DNA of 64,000 bases, from contig NZ_JPON01000001.1 in assembly GCF_000733935.1 (NCBI RefSeq), forward strand, positions 2,464,501-2,528,500. The letters are read 5' to 3'. This DNA comes from Methylomarinum vadi. GTDB taxonomy: Bacteria; Pseudomonadota; Gammaproteobacteria; Methylococcales; Methylomonadaceae. The first letter of the stretch is position 1; each line of letters starts with the position of its first letter. Both the position numbers and the translations under genes were made by a program. Under the pieces are notes generated by a model, which had not been told where the DNA came from, ran no database searches, and saw only the letters and a list, made by a program, of their open reading frames with translations. This document shows positions 45,951 through 55,169 of this stretch, in pieces.

Positions 45951-46648
45951 GGAATATCGTCGTGTTCGGTTATAACCGGTTGTCGGTGGAGGCGATGAAG
46001 CGCCTGGATACCGAGAACCACAATGTTGTCATCGTCGACCAGACCGAGGAACGCGTTTCACAGGCGACAGAAAACGGTTATAGCGCGACCGTTCTGGATT
46101 TTCGCAATGATGACGAGTTGAAGTCCATTGGCTTGGGCAAGACCATCGATACCATCTTCTGCTTTTTGCCGGATGATTCGGAAAACGTATTCCTGACCCT
46201 TTCCGCACGGGCCATCGATCAGAAGCTGAACATCATCGCCATCGTCGAAGACCCGGATGCTTCGGAGAAACTGATCGCGGCCGGCGCGAACAAAGTCATC
46301 GATCCTTATCAGATTTGCGGGCGCAAGATTCATGAGCTGATCAAAAAGCCGGATATCACCAATATCATTGACCAAACGGTGTTCGGCCGGCATGATTTGC
46401 ATGTCGCCGAAGTCGTGATTCCGGAAAACAGCGTATTGGAAAACACTTACAGCAGCCAATTAAAATTGAATGAAAAGCATAATTTGGTTCTAATTGGTAT
46501 CGTTGACAAGGAACTGGGTGAAGATCTACATTTTGCGATCAGTGAACAGGATCATCTGCTGGACGCCGGTGACATACTTGTCATATTAGGCCCTTCACGG
46601 GATATCAGAGCTTTCAAAAAAGAAGTTGCCCATGTTAGAGAAAATTAA
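45947..46648 (+). CDS. Separate RCK (TrkA-N plus TrkA-C) protein partnering the K+ channel
   Basis: 233 residues, soluble. N-terminal nucleotide-binding fold IVVFGYNRLSVEAMKRL, with the third Gly of GxGxxG altered to Asn-Arg. A KIHELIKKP linker and TrkA-C domain (about 140-225) follow. It starts inside the channel's stop (ATGA) and its 3' end overlaps dsbB. It resembles the second RCK repeat of tandem-RCK channels but on its own polypeptide. NAD(H) binding may be weakened by the altered loop. Confidence 0.82.
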   Translation: MRNIVVFGYNRLSVEAMKRLDTENHNVVIVDQTEERVSQATENGYSATVLDFRNDDELKSIGLGKTIDTIFCFLPDDSENVFLTLSARAIDQKLNIIAIVEDPDASEKLIAAGANKVIDPYQICGRKIHELIKKPDITNIIDQTVFGRHDLHVAEVVIPENSVLENTYSSQLKLNEKHNLVLIGIVDKELGEDLHFAISEQDHLLDAGDILVILGPSRDIRAFKKEVAHVREN

Positions 46649-47162
46649 ATTAAATCCGCGCACCTGGTTTTTTATCGGTTTTTTCAGTTGTTTCTCCATG
46701 TTGCTGGTAGGAGCCTATTTTCAATTGGTCAAGCAATTGGAACCCTGTCCGCTCTGCATTTCGCAACGCATCGCGATTTTCGCGACCGGCATCGTGTTTT
46801 TGGCCGCCTCGATTCACAACCCTCGCGCCTTGGGGCGCAAAATTTACGCGATTCTTGGCGCGCTCGTCGCCTTGACCGGCGCGGGGATTTCGACCCGCCA
46901 CGTCTGGTTGCAGAACCTGCCGCCGGACGAGGTTCCGGAATGCGGCCCCGGACTGGATTATGTCTTCGAACACTTTCCGCTATCGGAAACCATCAAGCTA
47001 ATGCTGAACGGCACCGGCGAATGCGCCGATGTGCTGTGGACCTTTCTGGGCCTGAGCATCCCCGGTTGGACTCTGGTGGCCTTTTTGATGCTGGCCACGA
47101 TCAGCATACTGCAATACTGGAACAATAACACCTTGATTGCCCGGGGGCTCGACGATGAATAA
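46632..47162 (+). CDS. dsbB: Disulfide bond formation protein DsbB
   Basis: 176 residues, four membrane helices, first redox pair CPLC (Cys39, Cys42) and second pair in PECGPG and TGECADVLW. It re-oxidises DsbA and passes electrons to quinone. ATG 46632 is preferred to a TTG two codons upstream. It overlaps the RCK gene by 17 nt and the next gene by 8 nt, forming a four-gene string with mixed functions. Confidence 0.93.
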   Translation: MLEKIKLNPRTWFFIGFFSCFSMLLVGAYFQLVKQLEPCPLCISQRIAIFATGIVFLAASIHNPRALGRKIYAILGALVALTGAGISTRHVWLQNLPPDEVPECGPGLDYVFEHFPLSETIKLMLNGTGECADVLWTFLGLSIPGWTLVAFLMLATISILQYWNNNTLIARGLDDE

Positions 47163-47964
47163 AAAGATAGTGTCATTCTGCGCCGCTTTACTGTGTTTAT
47201 CCGCCGGACCTTTGCGAGCCGCCAATTCGCTGCATAGCATTATTTCCGGCGAACAGCGTAGCGCCGAAAACCAGGCCCGCGACCGTTATCGCCACCCCGA
47301 GGAAACGCTGGCGTTTTTCGACGTGCAGGAAGACATGACCGTGGTCGAAATCTGGCCCGGCGCCGGCTGGTACACGGAAATCCTGGCGCCGTACTTGAGG
47401 GACAAAGGCTTGTTGTATGCGGCGCACTTCTCACCCGCTTCGACCGTGCCCTATTTCCAAAAAAGTGTGAAAGCATTCAAGGGCAAGATCGCCGCCGATC
47501 CCGATGCGTACGGCAAACTCCGGCTCACGGTGCTGCAACCGCCAAAACAAGTCGAGATCGCCCCGGCCGGCAGCGCCGATCGCGTGCTGACTTTCCGTAA
47601 CGTGCACAATTGGATGCGCACCGGCCAGGCGGAAACGGTGTTCAAGGCGATGTTCAAGGCCTTGAAGCCCGGCGGCATATTGGGCGTGGTCGAACACCGC
47701 AATCCGACCTATATCAAACAGGATCCGCAGGCCCAATCAGGTTATGTGCGGGAAGATTATGTGATCGGCCTGGCGGAGAAGGCCGGTTTCAAACTGTTGG
47801 ACAAGAGCGAAATCAATGCCAACCCGAAGGATACCGGGAAACACCCGAAAGGGGTCTGGTCGCTGCCGCCGTCGTTGCGGGAAGGAAAAAACAACCGGGA
47901 CGAGTATCTGGCCATCGGCGAAAGCGACCGGATGACGCTTAAATTCGGCAAACCCGAGGAATAA
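47155..47964 (+). CDS. Exported class I SAM-dependent methyltransferase-like protein
   Basis: 269 residues with a signal peptide (about 1-23, ending LRA). The methyltransferase-like Rossmann fold has motif I VVEIWPGAGWYTEIL and post motif FKALKPGGILGVVEHRN. Family members with signal peptides are widespread in Proteobacteria. Activity in the periplasm is puzzling because S-adenosylmethionine is cytosolic. The start is ATG 47155 overlapping dsbB; seven extra upstream codons are rejected since the signal peptide begins MNKK. Confidence 0.78.
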   Translation: MNKKIVSFCAALLCLSAGPLRAANSLHSIISGEQRSAENQARDRYRHPEETLAFFDVQEDMTVVEIWPGAGWYTEILAPYLRDKGLLYAAHFSPASTVPYFQKSVKAFKGKIAADPDAYGKLRLTVLQPPKQVEIAPAGSADRVLTFRNVHNWMRTGQAETVFKAMFKALKPGGILGVVEHRNPTYIKQDPQAQSGYVREDYVIGLAEKAGFKLLDKSEINANPKDTGKHPKGVWSLPPSLREGKNNRDEYLAIGESDRMTLKFGKPEE

Positions 47965-48012
47965 GCGTAAGCCTGTTATACTGATTCCTTTTTCATCGTT
48001 TTCGGATCAATT

Positions 48013-48747
48013 ATGTGTTTCAGCGCTAACATGTCTCTCGGCCTAGGGTTGGCCGGACTCGCCGCCTCGGGCGTCACTTATCTGGATAAAAGCGAACCGC
48101 TGTGGGTGCGGGTAGCCCGCGCCTATGCGATTTTTCATTTTTCCCTGATGGAGTTCATCCAGTATTTCGCCTATCCGGTGGCCGATCAATGCGGCTACGG
48201 AACCAATTTATTCCTCAGTGAAATATCGACCTATCATATCAGTCTGCAGGCATTGGCCATCATGCCGGCATTGGCGACCTACTCGTCCGATAAAATGGCC
48301 CTGAAGAAAGCCTTCATGATCGGCGTTGGCCTGAGCGGATCGTTCCTCGTGTTCAATTTCCTGCCGACCAGCTGGCAGTTGTTCGGCATCGAGCCCAATT
48401 TCATCGGCGACATGGTGGCTTGTTTGTTCATGGGTAAATATCACATCGGTTACAACATACCCAGCGCCTTCGGATTGCTGGTCACCTGGGGTTCTCTGTT
48501 CGGTCTCGCGTTCAGCGGGTTTCTCTGGAAAGACAATTGGGAAATGGCCTCCTACCATTTCGTCATGGCCATGCTGACCCTGTTCATGCCGCAATGGCTA
48601 TTCGGCGTCAGTACCGGCGAGGCGGCAGCGATGTATTGTTTTTATTCCATTCCGATCACAGCCAGCTTCATGCCGCAGTTCAAGAAAATTTTCACGGCCC
48701 GGCCGCAAGAGGAAGCAGGTGAGTTAGCGTATAAAAGCAACGAATGA
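48013..48747 (+). CDS. Multi-pass membrane protein, MCFSA-type, function unknown
   Basis: 244 residues with about seven membrane helices. The start MCFSANMSLGLGLAGLAASG is typical of a small uncharacterised bacterial membrane family that begins with MCFS or MCWS. Conserved-looking residues are FHFSLMEFIQYFAY and GKYHIGYNIPSAFG. The C-terminus is polar. Monocistronic, no functional context. Confidence 0.65.
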   Translation: MCFSANMSLGLGLAGLAASGVTYLDKSEPLWVRVARAYAIFHFSLMEFIQYFAYPVADQCGYGTNLFLSEISTYHISLQALAIMPALATYSSDKMALKKAFMIGVGLSGSFLVFNFLPTSWQLFGIEPNFIGDMVACLFMGKYHIGYNIPSAFGLLVTWGSLFGLAFSGFLWKDNWEMASYHFVMAMLTLFMPQWLFGVSTGEAAAMYCFYSIPITASFMPQFKKIFTARPQEEAGELAYKSNE

Positions 48748-48850
48748 ATGGAATACTCGAGCGGAGAACCGGATAAGCATCAAAGCTCGATGCCTCCACT
48801 TCGTTATTCAATGCAGGTTTGCTCCCGTGTAATCTCGCTCTCCTGCCGAA

Positions 48851-49609
48851 TTAAAAAGGCCAGAACTGGGAAAGAATCGATTTATCCTGTTCCCATTGCG
48901 CCAAGGTAACGCCAATATTGTCGCAATTCTGGCCGCCATTCCGTAACGCGATGTCGACGAGCCATTCGGGACCGTCCTGATCGAGAGGATGCTGTCGAAG
49001 TATCTCCGGTACGCTATCGGTTTCGACGGATTGCCAAAAGCCATCGCTGCATAGCAAAAATAGATCCCCTTTTTCCAACGTGCACGCATGAAGGTCGGGT
49101 TCCGGCTCCTTGAGGCCTCCGAGGCGCTTAACGAGTTTATTTTGAATAAAATTAGCCTCCTTGCTATTCCCTTCAATCAAGCCTTGAGCGATCATGATTT
49201 GTAATAATGAATGGTCCAATGTTTGATTGATCAAACGGTCTTGTCGGTAATGATACAAGCGCGAATCTCCGACATGCGCCCAATACGCTTGTCGCCCCTT
49301 TATATAGAGCAACACGCAGGTTGTTCCGGGCGTCACATCGCCATTGGTTTTCAGTCGATTAATTTCTTCATGGGATTGCAGGCATATCTCTTCAAGCAAA
49401 GATTCCGGGTCGTTTGATTTGTTTTGTTTGAAGCTTATTTCAGCAGTATCGACGACGATTTGCGCGGCCTTATCACCATCCGGTATTCCGCCCATGCCGT
49501 CGGCAACAACCAGTAAATGTTTATTGTTGCCATTATGGAAGATACCTATACGGTCCTGTTGCTCATTCCTTTTTCCTATATTCAGTGCTTGTCCAAATTT
49601 CCAGGGCAT
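48851..49609 (-). CDS. PP2C-family serine/threonine protein phosphatase
   Basis: 252 residues with PP2C metal and active-site motifs: NEQQDRIG, VVADGMGGIPDGD, HVGDSRLYHYR, LLCSDGFW and NCDNIGV. It dephosphorylates phospho-Ser/Thr proteins in the cytosol. The broken FHA gene upstream on the same strand would encode a phosphopeptide-binding partner; no kinase is in the window. Confidence 0.9.
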   Translation of the reverse strand: MPWKFGQALNIGKRNEQQDRIGIFHNGNNKHLLVVADGMGGIPDGDKAAQIVVDTAEISFKQNKSNDPESLLEEICLQSHEEINRLKTNGDVTPGTTCVLLYIKGRQAYWAHVGDSRLYHYRQDRLINQTLDHSLLQIMIAQGLIEGNSKEANFIQNKLVKRLGGLKEPEPDLHACTLEKGDLFLLCSDGFWQSVETDSVPEILRQHPLDQDGPEWLVDIALRNGGQNCDNIGVTLAQWEQDKSILSQFWPF

Positions 49610-49749
49610 CGATGACTTCTCTTTATTGTTATGTGTTGACAGAATCCCTAATTAAAGATCGATTTGACTTTCCCAAACAAACGCTTGGGAGCATTGGTTT
49701 GTTATTTCAGCGCTAATAATCTAGGGAATGGCGAATCATTTCCTTTTAG

Positions 49750-50453
49750 TTATGCACGGTGACTAAAATGAAAGGTTGTACCGCGGATTTCAATGAAACT
49801 GCCTTCCGTGATTTTGCTTCTAAATTTAATCGCTTTGCAGTTAAGCTTGGTTTTGCCTCGTTTTTCGGGAACGAGATAATTGCCGTCGCTTTGCCGGACG
49901 ATTCTGGCGGCGGTTTTCGGCGCAAACCAACCCCTGATTTGGAAATCGCAATCTGGCAATTTTACGAAACTGAAACGAAATTCGGTTAAACTAATCCTGC
50001 GACCGGCCAAAGAGCCGTTTGCCACTTCAAGAAAAGCGTTTTTTCCTTGTTTTCTTTTAACAAATCATCCAGTTTCGATATGTCGACTTCAACGGTAGCC
50101 GATTTCGAAGCATTACCAAATTTCAATCCGGGATTTAGTGGCCGCTTTTTCGAATGAAGCGGGTAAATCGGCGTCAATGAATTTCAATTTATGTTTGAAA
50201 ATCCCGATTTCATCCCCGAGTTTGAGTGCCTTGTCCGAAACCCGTTCGACATTTACATAAACGCTATTCGTGCTATTTAAATCGTAAATGGTGTAGTTGT
50301 CCCCGTTTTTGATAATTTCGGCATGATTCCCTGATACGCCTACGTTATCGATACAATATCGTTGTCATTATTGCGGCCGATGCGGGTAATGAGCGGAGTC
50401 AGTTCATGTTTGGATCTGAGTTCGTCATTGAAATAAACATTTAGGAAACTCAT
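49750..50453 (-). pseudogene. FHA domain protein broken by several frameshifts
   Basis: From ATG 50453 the frame reads MSFLNVYFNDELRS and LITRIGRNNDNDI, an FHA start. One missing base near 50350 then shifts to DNVGVSGNHAEIIKNGDNY and YDLNSTNSVYVN, the conserved S-G-N-H and T-N-S-V-Y FHA sites. Further breaks near 50116-50140 and 50021-50030 separate a linker (VEVDISKLDDLLKENKEK) and a C-terminal FHA-like part (GTTFHFSH). At least three single-base events are needed, so real decay is more likely than error alone. It lies 140 nt upstream of the PP2C gene on the same strand. Confidence 0.75.
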
Positions 50454-50651
50454 AGGATGCAATCTCTAGTAAGAAGATTCGAATCAAAACGGAATTTAGA
50501 TTACGTTAAAATAAAATAGATTTTTTTGATGTTATTCACCGTATCTAAAAATAGCGGCTATCCCGGTCTACTTGGAATCCGGCTTGACGCCCCATGAATG
50601 TGACGCCAGTACCGAATTGAATGGCTAACAATAACGACAAAAGGAAAAACG

Positions 50652-51176
50652 ATGGCAAATATATTGATCCTATACTCGACGACCGACGGACATACCCGGG
50701 AAATCTGCCGGCGGCTCAAACAAGTGATCGAAGGCAACGGACATCGGGTGAGTTTGCATGCCATCGACAGCACGCCTGCAAATCTCGCCCAGTTCGACAA
50801 AATAGTGCTCGGCGCGAGTATTCGTTATGGCAAGCATGCCAAGCAGGTTTATCGCTTCATCGAAAAAAATCGCAAACTGTTGGATGACAAGCCGAACGCT
50901 TTTTTCTCGGTCAATGCCGTGGCGCGCAAAGCGGCCAAGAACCAACCGGAAACGAACCCCTATCTGCGTAAATTCCTCAAGCAGATCGCCTGGCAGCCTA
51001 GAAATTTAGCGGTATTTGCCGGCAAGATCGATTATCCCCGCTATCGGCCGCTGGACCGGCTGGTGATACGATTGATTATGTGGCTGACCAAGGGGCCCAC
51101 GGATCCCAACGCGGCGGTCGAATTCACCGATTGGAAGCGGGTCGAGACGTTCGCAAAAGTGATAAGCGAGATGTAA
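50652..51176 (+). CDS. hemG: Flavodoxin-like protoporphyrinogen oxidase HemG
   Basis: 174 residues: FMN phosphate-binding loop LILYSTTDGHTREIC (residues 4-18), flavin segment VLGASIRYGKHAK and the C-terminal helix pattern (RYRPLDRLVIRLIMWLTKG) that marks HemG. It oxidises protoporphyrinogen IX to protoporphyrin IX using quinone, at the inner membrane. AAGGA lies 11 nt before the ATG. The gene is monocistronic. Confidence 0.9.
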   Translation: MANILILYSTTDGHTREICRRLKQVIEGNGHRVSLHAIDSTPANLAQFDKIVLGASIRYGKHAKQVYRFIEKNRKLLDDKPNAFFSVNAVARKAAKNQPETNPYLRKFLKQIAWQPRNLAVFAGKIDYPRYRPLDRLVIRLIMWLTKGPTDPNAAVEFTDWKRVETFAKVISEM

Positions 51177-51304
51177 CGGGAGCTCTTTCGCCAATATTTT
51201 CGCTCTTAGACATCATGTATTGACCTAGCGCACCTCAAGCATCGCGGTTAAGCTTGGGGTTTTCATAACCCCATCTGCCCAGAGCCGACATTGAGGGGTA
51301 GGCC

Positions 51305-51444
51305 ATGAAGAAGTTTAGCAAATACATCGGACTGGATGTTCATAAAGACGCGTAAGCCGAGGGTAGCGTGGCCTTATCGTTTTGTTACGAAGCCGGCCCG
51401 TGCGGCTATGGCATCCATCCGCAATCGACCGATCAGGGTTGGTA
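51305..51444 (+). pseudogene. IS110-family transposase remnant with upstream noncoding end
   Basis: ATG 51305 opens MKKFSKYIGLDVHKDA with the first Asp of the DEDD site, then a stop. A second piece, CYEAGPCGYGIHPQ, belongs about 50 residues later in IS110 transposases. A large internal deletion and loss of the rest make it inactive. The preceding 51225-51304 looks like the element's left noncoding end. Confidence 0.75.
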
Positions 51445-51506
51445 AAAATAACTTCCCGGAGCCAATGTAATCGTATCCATACTCCGACGTGGATACGCAT
51501 CTGAAG

Positions 51507-51568
51507 GCCGCTCTGCGTCCCGTACCGCAGAGCGGCTCCAGCGTGCTCCCACGCTGGAGCGTGGGAGC
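51507..51568. repeat. Pair of tight palindromes
   Basis: GCCGCTCTGCG (51507-51517) with CGCAGAGCGGC (51526-51536), and GCTCCCACGC (51545-51554) with GCGTGGGAGC (51559-51568). A third pairing, CCAGCGT/ACGCTGG, competes with the second. It is an extragenic palindromic repeat, possibly also ending transcription into ychJ. Confidence 0.5.
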
Positions 51569-51607
51569 CAGTATAGGGGATTTATCAGCAACCGAGTCCT
51601 TAGAGCG

Positions 51608-52096
51608 CTATGCTTTGCCGCAGCAGCGTTTGAATTTTTTGCCGCTGCCGCAAGGACAGGGGGCGTTTTTGCCTTGATTGACTTGTTGACTGACTTTGCC
51701 GACCGATTTGACCATGCCGTCCAGATAGAGCCATTTCCCCTCTTTTTTGACGAAGCGGCTGATTTCGTGCATCGCGTATTCTTCGCCGTCCATCAGATAG
51801 TAGGCTTTGAATTCGACGATTCCCTTGCTGTCTTTTTCACCGCCTTTTTTCTTGCCGACGATTTCCAGGCGTGTCCATTCGACGTTATCCTCCTTGGAAA
51901 AATCAATAGTGTCCGGCCGTTTGTTACTGTCCCAGGTCGCCAGCAAATACGCTTCGTTATGTTGAGCATAGGCAGTAAAGCGGGAACGCATCAGCTGTTC
52001 GGCGGTCGCCGCCGATTTGGCTCCGGAATGGAACAGCGCGCAACAGCGGTCGCTTTCGAGCAGTGATCCGCAAAGACATAAACTACTATCAGGCAT
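51608..52096 (-). CDS. ychJ: YchJ family protein with two SEC-C zinc motifs
   Basis: 162 residues: N-terminal Cys motif CLCGSLLESDRCCALFH, a central NTF2-like YchJ domain with MRSRFTAYAQHNEAYLLATW, and a C-terminal SEC-C motif CPCGSGKKFKRCCG. Zinc is likely bound at both ends. The function of the family is unknown. Monocistronic. Confidence 0.88.
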   Translation of the reverse strand: MPDSSLCLCGSLLESDRCCALFHSGAKSAATAEQLMRSRFTAYAQHNEAYLLATWDSNKRPDTIDFSKEDNVEWTRLEIVGKKKGGEKDSKGIVEFKAYYLMDGEEYAMHEISRFVKKEGKWLYLDGMVKSVGKVSQQVNQGKNAPCPCGSGKKFKRCCGKA

Positions 52097-52213
52097 CTTT
52101 CTCTAATTGATTCGTCGAAATAATCCAGGGCCAGCAAGTTTACCTTAACGGTTTGCTATCTGCTACAGTTAGGAAAGTGGCTCCATTAGGATATATCCCT
52201 CAGGTAGTTCGAG

Positions 52214-53146
52214 ATGAAATACATATTCTTTATTTTGTTGTCGTTGACAATGCCTGTATCGGCCAAGAAACTTTATAAATATCAGGACGAAAATGGCCAT
52301 TGGCATTACACCGACCAAAAGCCGGGAGAGGGCCAGGAATACGAAAGCAGACAGTTGAAATCGGAACCGAAACGGCATGTCTGGCTGGAGAAAAGCGGGA
52401 CGAGGGACAAGCCGGAGTTTACGATTCGCAATACCTATTATGGCCCAATCGAAGTCGAAATCAGTTTTACCGAACGCCAGAATGCCAGGGCCGAACCTGA
52501 GCTGCCCCACCGTTTCGTCGTCGAACCTGGCGCCTCGGACACGTTGTTCAGCGTTACCGGCGCCAGTCGGTTCGAATCCTGGCGCTTTACCTTGCAATAT
52601 CGTTATACCCTTGGCGATCCTGCCGCCAAACATCGCGCCGATACGGTCTATTTACCGCCGGTTGAACCCGGTAAACGTTTCCGGATCACGCAGGCCTTTG
52701 GCGGGGATTTCAGCCACCATGACGAGCAGAACCATTATGCGGTGGATATCGATATGCCTATCGATACGCCGGTTCATGCCGCTCGCGCCGGCGTGGTCAT
52801 GGATGTTGAAAACGATTATTTCAAGAACGGGACGGAAAGGGCCTATAAAAGCCGGGCCAACAGTATTCGTATACTTCATGTGGATGGGTCGATGGCGGTC
52901 TATGCCCATTTGGCCCTGGAAAAAGCCCAGGTTTATCCGGGCATGCGGGTCGAAGCGGGGCAATTGATCGGTTATTCCGGCAATACCGGATTTTCCACCG
53001 GTCCGCATCTGCATTTTGCGGTTCAGGTCAATCGGGGGATGCAACTGAGCTCGGTGCCGTTTAAGTTTGCCAACGATAATGGCGCGCCCTCCGAACCGCG
53101 AGCGGGGATGTGGCTATCAGGGTTAACAACCGAGCTCAGTCGTTAA
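52214..53146 (+). CDS. M23 family metallopeptidase with DUF4124 domain
   Basis: 310 residues: signal peptide (1-17), a DUF4124-like segment (KLYKYQDENGHWHYTDQKPG), a beta-rich middle domain, and a LytM/M23 peptidase domain. Metal ligands are in QNHYAVDIDMP (His, Asp), VYAHLA and GPHLHFAV. It probably cleaves peptidoglycan cross-links in the periplasm. Convergent with crp, 16 nt apart. Confidence 0.88.
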   Translation: MKYIFFILLSLTMPVSAKKLYKYQDENGHWHYTDQKPGEGQEYESRQLKSEPKRHVWLEKSGTRDKPEFTIRNTYYGPIEVEISFTERQNARAEPELPHRFVVEPGASDTLFSVTGASRFESWRFTLQYRYTLGDPAAKHRADTVYLPPVEPGKRFRITQAFGGDFSHHDEQNHYAVDIDMPIDTPVHAARAGVVMDVENDYFKNGTERAYKSRANSIRILHVDGSMAVYAHLALEKAQVYPGMRVEAGQLIGYSGNTGFSTGPHLHFAVQVNRGMQLSSVPFKFANDNGAPSEPRAGMWLSGLTTELSR

Positions 53147-53162
53147 GCATTTTCGAGACCCG

Positions 53163-53816
53163 TTACCGGGTCCCGAATACGACGATGGTTTTACCGTGGG
53201 CCGTGATAAGGCCTTTGTCCTCCAACTCTTTCAAAACCCGTCCGGCCATTTCTCTCGAACAACCGACGATGCGGCCAATTTCCTGCCGGGTAATATGAAT
53301 CTGCATGCCGTCCGGATGGGTGATCGCATCGGGTTCTCTTGCCAGGTCGAGCAAAGTTCGGGCAATGCGGCCTTCGACATCCATGAACGCCAGATCGCGA
53401 TATTTACGGCTGGTGATCAACAGGCGCGAGGAAATCTGTTCGCCCAACATACTGAGAATTTCGGGCGCATAATCACGTAACTCTCTTTTCAGACTTTGGT
53501 TGAAACGTTCATAGGAAATTTCCGCCAATTGACAACGAGTACGCGTTCTCACCGTGACGGTTCTGATTTCGGGTCCTTTGAACACACCGATCTCGCCAAT
53601 GAATTCGTTTTTGTTGAGATACGCCAGAATTAGTTCCCGTCCGTCTTCATCTTCGACACTGACGCTGACCGAGCCATCCACGATGAAAAGCAATTTATCA
53701 CCGACATCGCCGGGACGGATGATGGTGACTTTAGCTGGATACGTTCGCGTATGACAAAGCCGCAGGAATTGCTCGAGCGCTTCCCGATTAATCATTTTGT
53801 CTGTAATGAGTGGCAT
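53163..53816 (-). CDS. crp: cAMP receptor protein (Crp/Vfr-type global regulator)
   Basis: 217 residues: cyclic nucleotide-binding domain with FIGEIGVFKG and RTVTVRTRTRCQLAEISY, and a winged helix with recognition helix TRQEIGRIVGCSREMAGRVL. In the phosphate-binding cassette the Arg-Ser/Thr pair of E. coli Crp reads EIRTVT, consistent with cAMP binding. It is divergent from the OsmC-family gene, the same arrangement as crp-yhfA in E. coli. Confidence 0.9.
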   Translation of the reverse strand: MPLITDKMINREALEQFLRLCHTRTYPAKVTIIRPGDVGDKLLFIVDGSVSVSVEDEDGRELILAYLNKNEFIGEIGVFKGPEIRTVTVRTRTRCQLAEISYERFNQSLKRELRDYAPEILSMLGEQISSRLLITSRKYRDLAFMDVEGRIARTLLDLAREPDAITHPDGMQIHITRQEIGRIVGCSREMAGRVLKELEDKGLITAHGKTIVVFGTR

Positions 53817-53947
53817 TGTAATTATTATTTGTCCCTAGATGAATTTCTTTTTATGTTAGCGGTCATTACATTGCAGGATTTTTTTGAAAAAATCAATAAA
53901 ATCTGTGAACTCAGTGTAAAATTCTCATTTTGTAAGAGAGATGTTAG

Positions 53948-54364
53948 ATGGAAACAAAAATTAAATGGGTCGATGGCCGCATGTTCGTCGGTGAGACGGG
54001 TAGCGGACATGCGGTGGTGTTGGATGGTCCGCCCGATCACGGCGGCCGAAATATCGGCATTCGTCCGATGGAAATGCTATTGCTGGGAGTGGGCGGCTGC
54101 TCGTCATTCGATGTCGTGGAAATTTTGCAAAAAGGCCGCCACGAGATCACCAATTGTATCGCCGAAGTATCGGCGGAAAGAGTCGATACGATCCCAAGCG
54201 TATTCAGTAAAATTCATTTGCACTTCAAGGTAACCGGGAAAAATTTGAAGGAATCGGCCGTGGAGCGGGCAGTGAAATTATCCGCGGAAAAATATTGTTC
54301 CGCTTCCATCATGCTTGGCAAAGCGGTCGATATTACCCATAGTTTTGAAGTGTTTGAGGACTGA
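53948..54364 (+). CDS. OsmC family protein, YhfA-type
   Basis: 138 residues, OsmC/Ohr fold. The peroxidatic Cys is in [16 protein letters not shown] and the second in [11 protein letters not shown]. It is expected to reduce organic peroxides or act on small thiols. ATG 53948 is the family start. Longer open reading from 53751 in another frame is spurious. It precedes speD by 5 nt. Confidence 0.88.
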   Translation: METKIKWVDGRMFVGETGSGHAVVLDGPPDHGGRNIGIRPMEMLLLGVGGCSSFDVVEILQKGRHEITNCIAEVSAERVDTIPSVFSKIHLHFKVTGKNLKESAVERAVKLSAEKYCSASIMLGKAVDITHSFEVFED

Positions 54365-54369
54365 AGGTT

Positions 54370-55149
54370 TTGAAAAAATTAAAATTGTTGGGTTTCAATA
54401 ACCTGACTAAATCTTTGAGTTTCAATATTTACGATGTCTGTTATGCGCCGGAACAACAGCAGCAAGCCTATATCAAGTATATCGATGAAGCTTACAATGC
54501 CAAGCGCCTGACACAAATATTGAAAGATGTGGCGGAAATCATCGGTGCTCATATACTGAATATCGCTCATCAGGATTACGACCCTCAGGGCGCCAGCGTT
54601 ACGATGCTGATCGCAGAAAATGAAGTCATTCCTTCCGGAATGCATTCGGAGTCGCCCGGTCCTTTGCCCGAAACGGTGCTGGCCCATTTGGACAAGAGCC
54701 ACATCACCGTGCACACGTATCCGGAGAGCCATCCCGATAACGGTATCAGCACTTTTCGCGCCGATATAGACGTATCCACCTGTGGACAGATTTCACCGTT
54801 GAAAGCCTTGAATTATCTGATTCATAGCTTCGAATCGGACATCGTCATCATGGATTATCGCGTACGGGGGTTTACCCGCGATGTGGCCGGCTACAAGCAT
54901 TTTATCGACCACGATATCAATTCGATCCAGAACTACATTGCCGAAGATACCAAGGAACTGTACCAGATGATCGACGTTAATGTGTATCAGGAGAATATCT
55001 TTCACACCAAGATGATGCTGAAGGAAACCGAATTGGAAAATTATTTGTTCGAAAAGGAAAGCAACTTGAGTGACGATGAAAAACTGAAAATTCAAGAACA
55101 GTTACAGACCGAAATGGCTGAGATTTTCTATGGTAGAAGTATCAGTTAA
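54370..55149 (+). CDS. speD: S-adenosylmethionine decarboxylase proenzyme
   Basis: 259 residues, E. coli-type class I SpeD. The self-cleavage site is [14 protein letters not shown], where Ser110 would become the pyruvoyl group, and the conserved [16 protein letters not shown] follows. It makes decarboxylated S-adenosylmethionine for spermidine synthesis. Start is TTG with AAGG just upstream; no ATG is available near the family start. No speE is adjacent. Confidence 0.92.
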   Translation: MKKLKLLGFNNLTKSLSFNIYDVCYAPEQQQQAYIKYIDEAYNAKRLTQILKDVAEIIGAHILNIAHQDYDPQGASVTMLIAENEVIPSGMHSESPGPLPETVLAHLDKSHITVHTYPESHPDNGISTFRADIDVSTCGQISPLKALNYLIHSFESDIVIMDYRVRGFTRDVAGYKHFIDHDINSIQNYIAEDTKELYQMIDVNVYQENIFHTKMMLKETELENYLFEKESNLSDDEKLKIQEQLQTEMAEIFYGRSIS

Positions 55150-55169
55150 AAAAATAATAAATCAAAACC

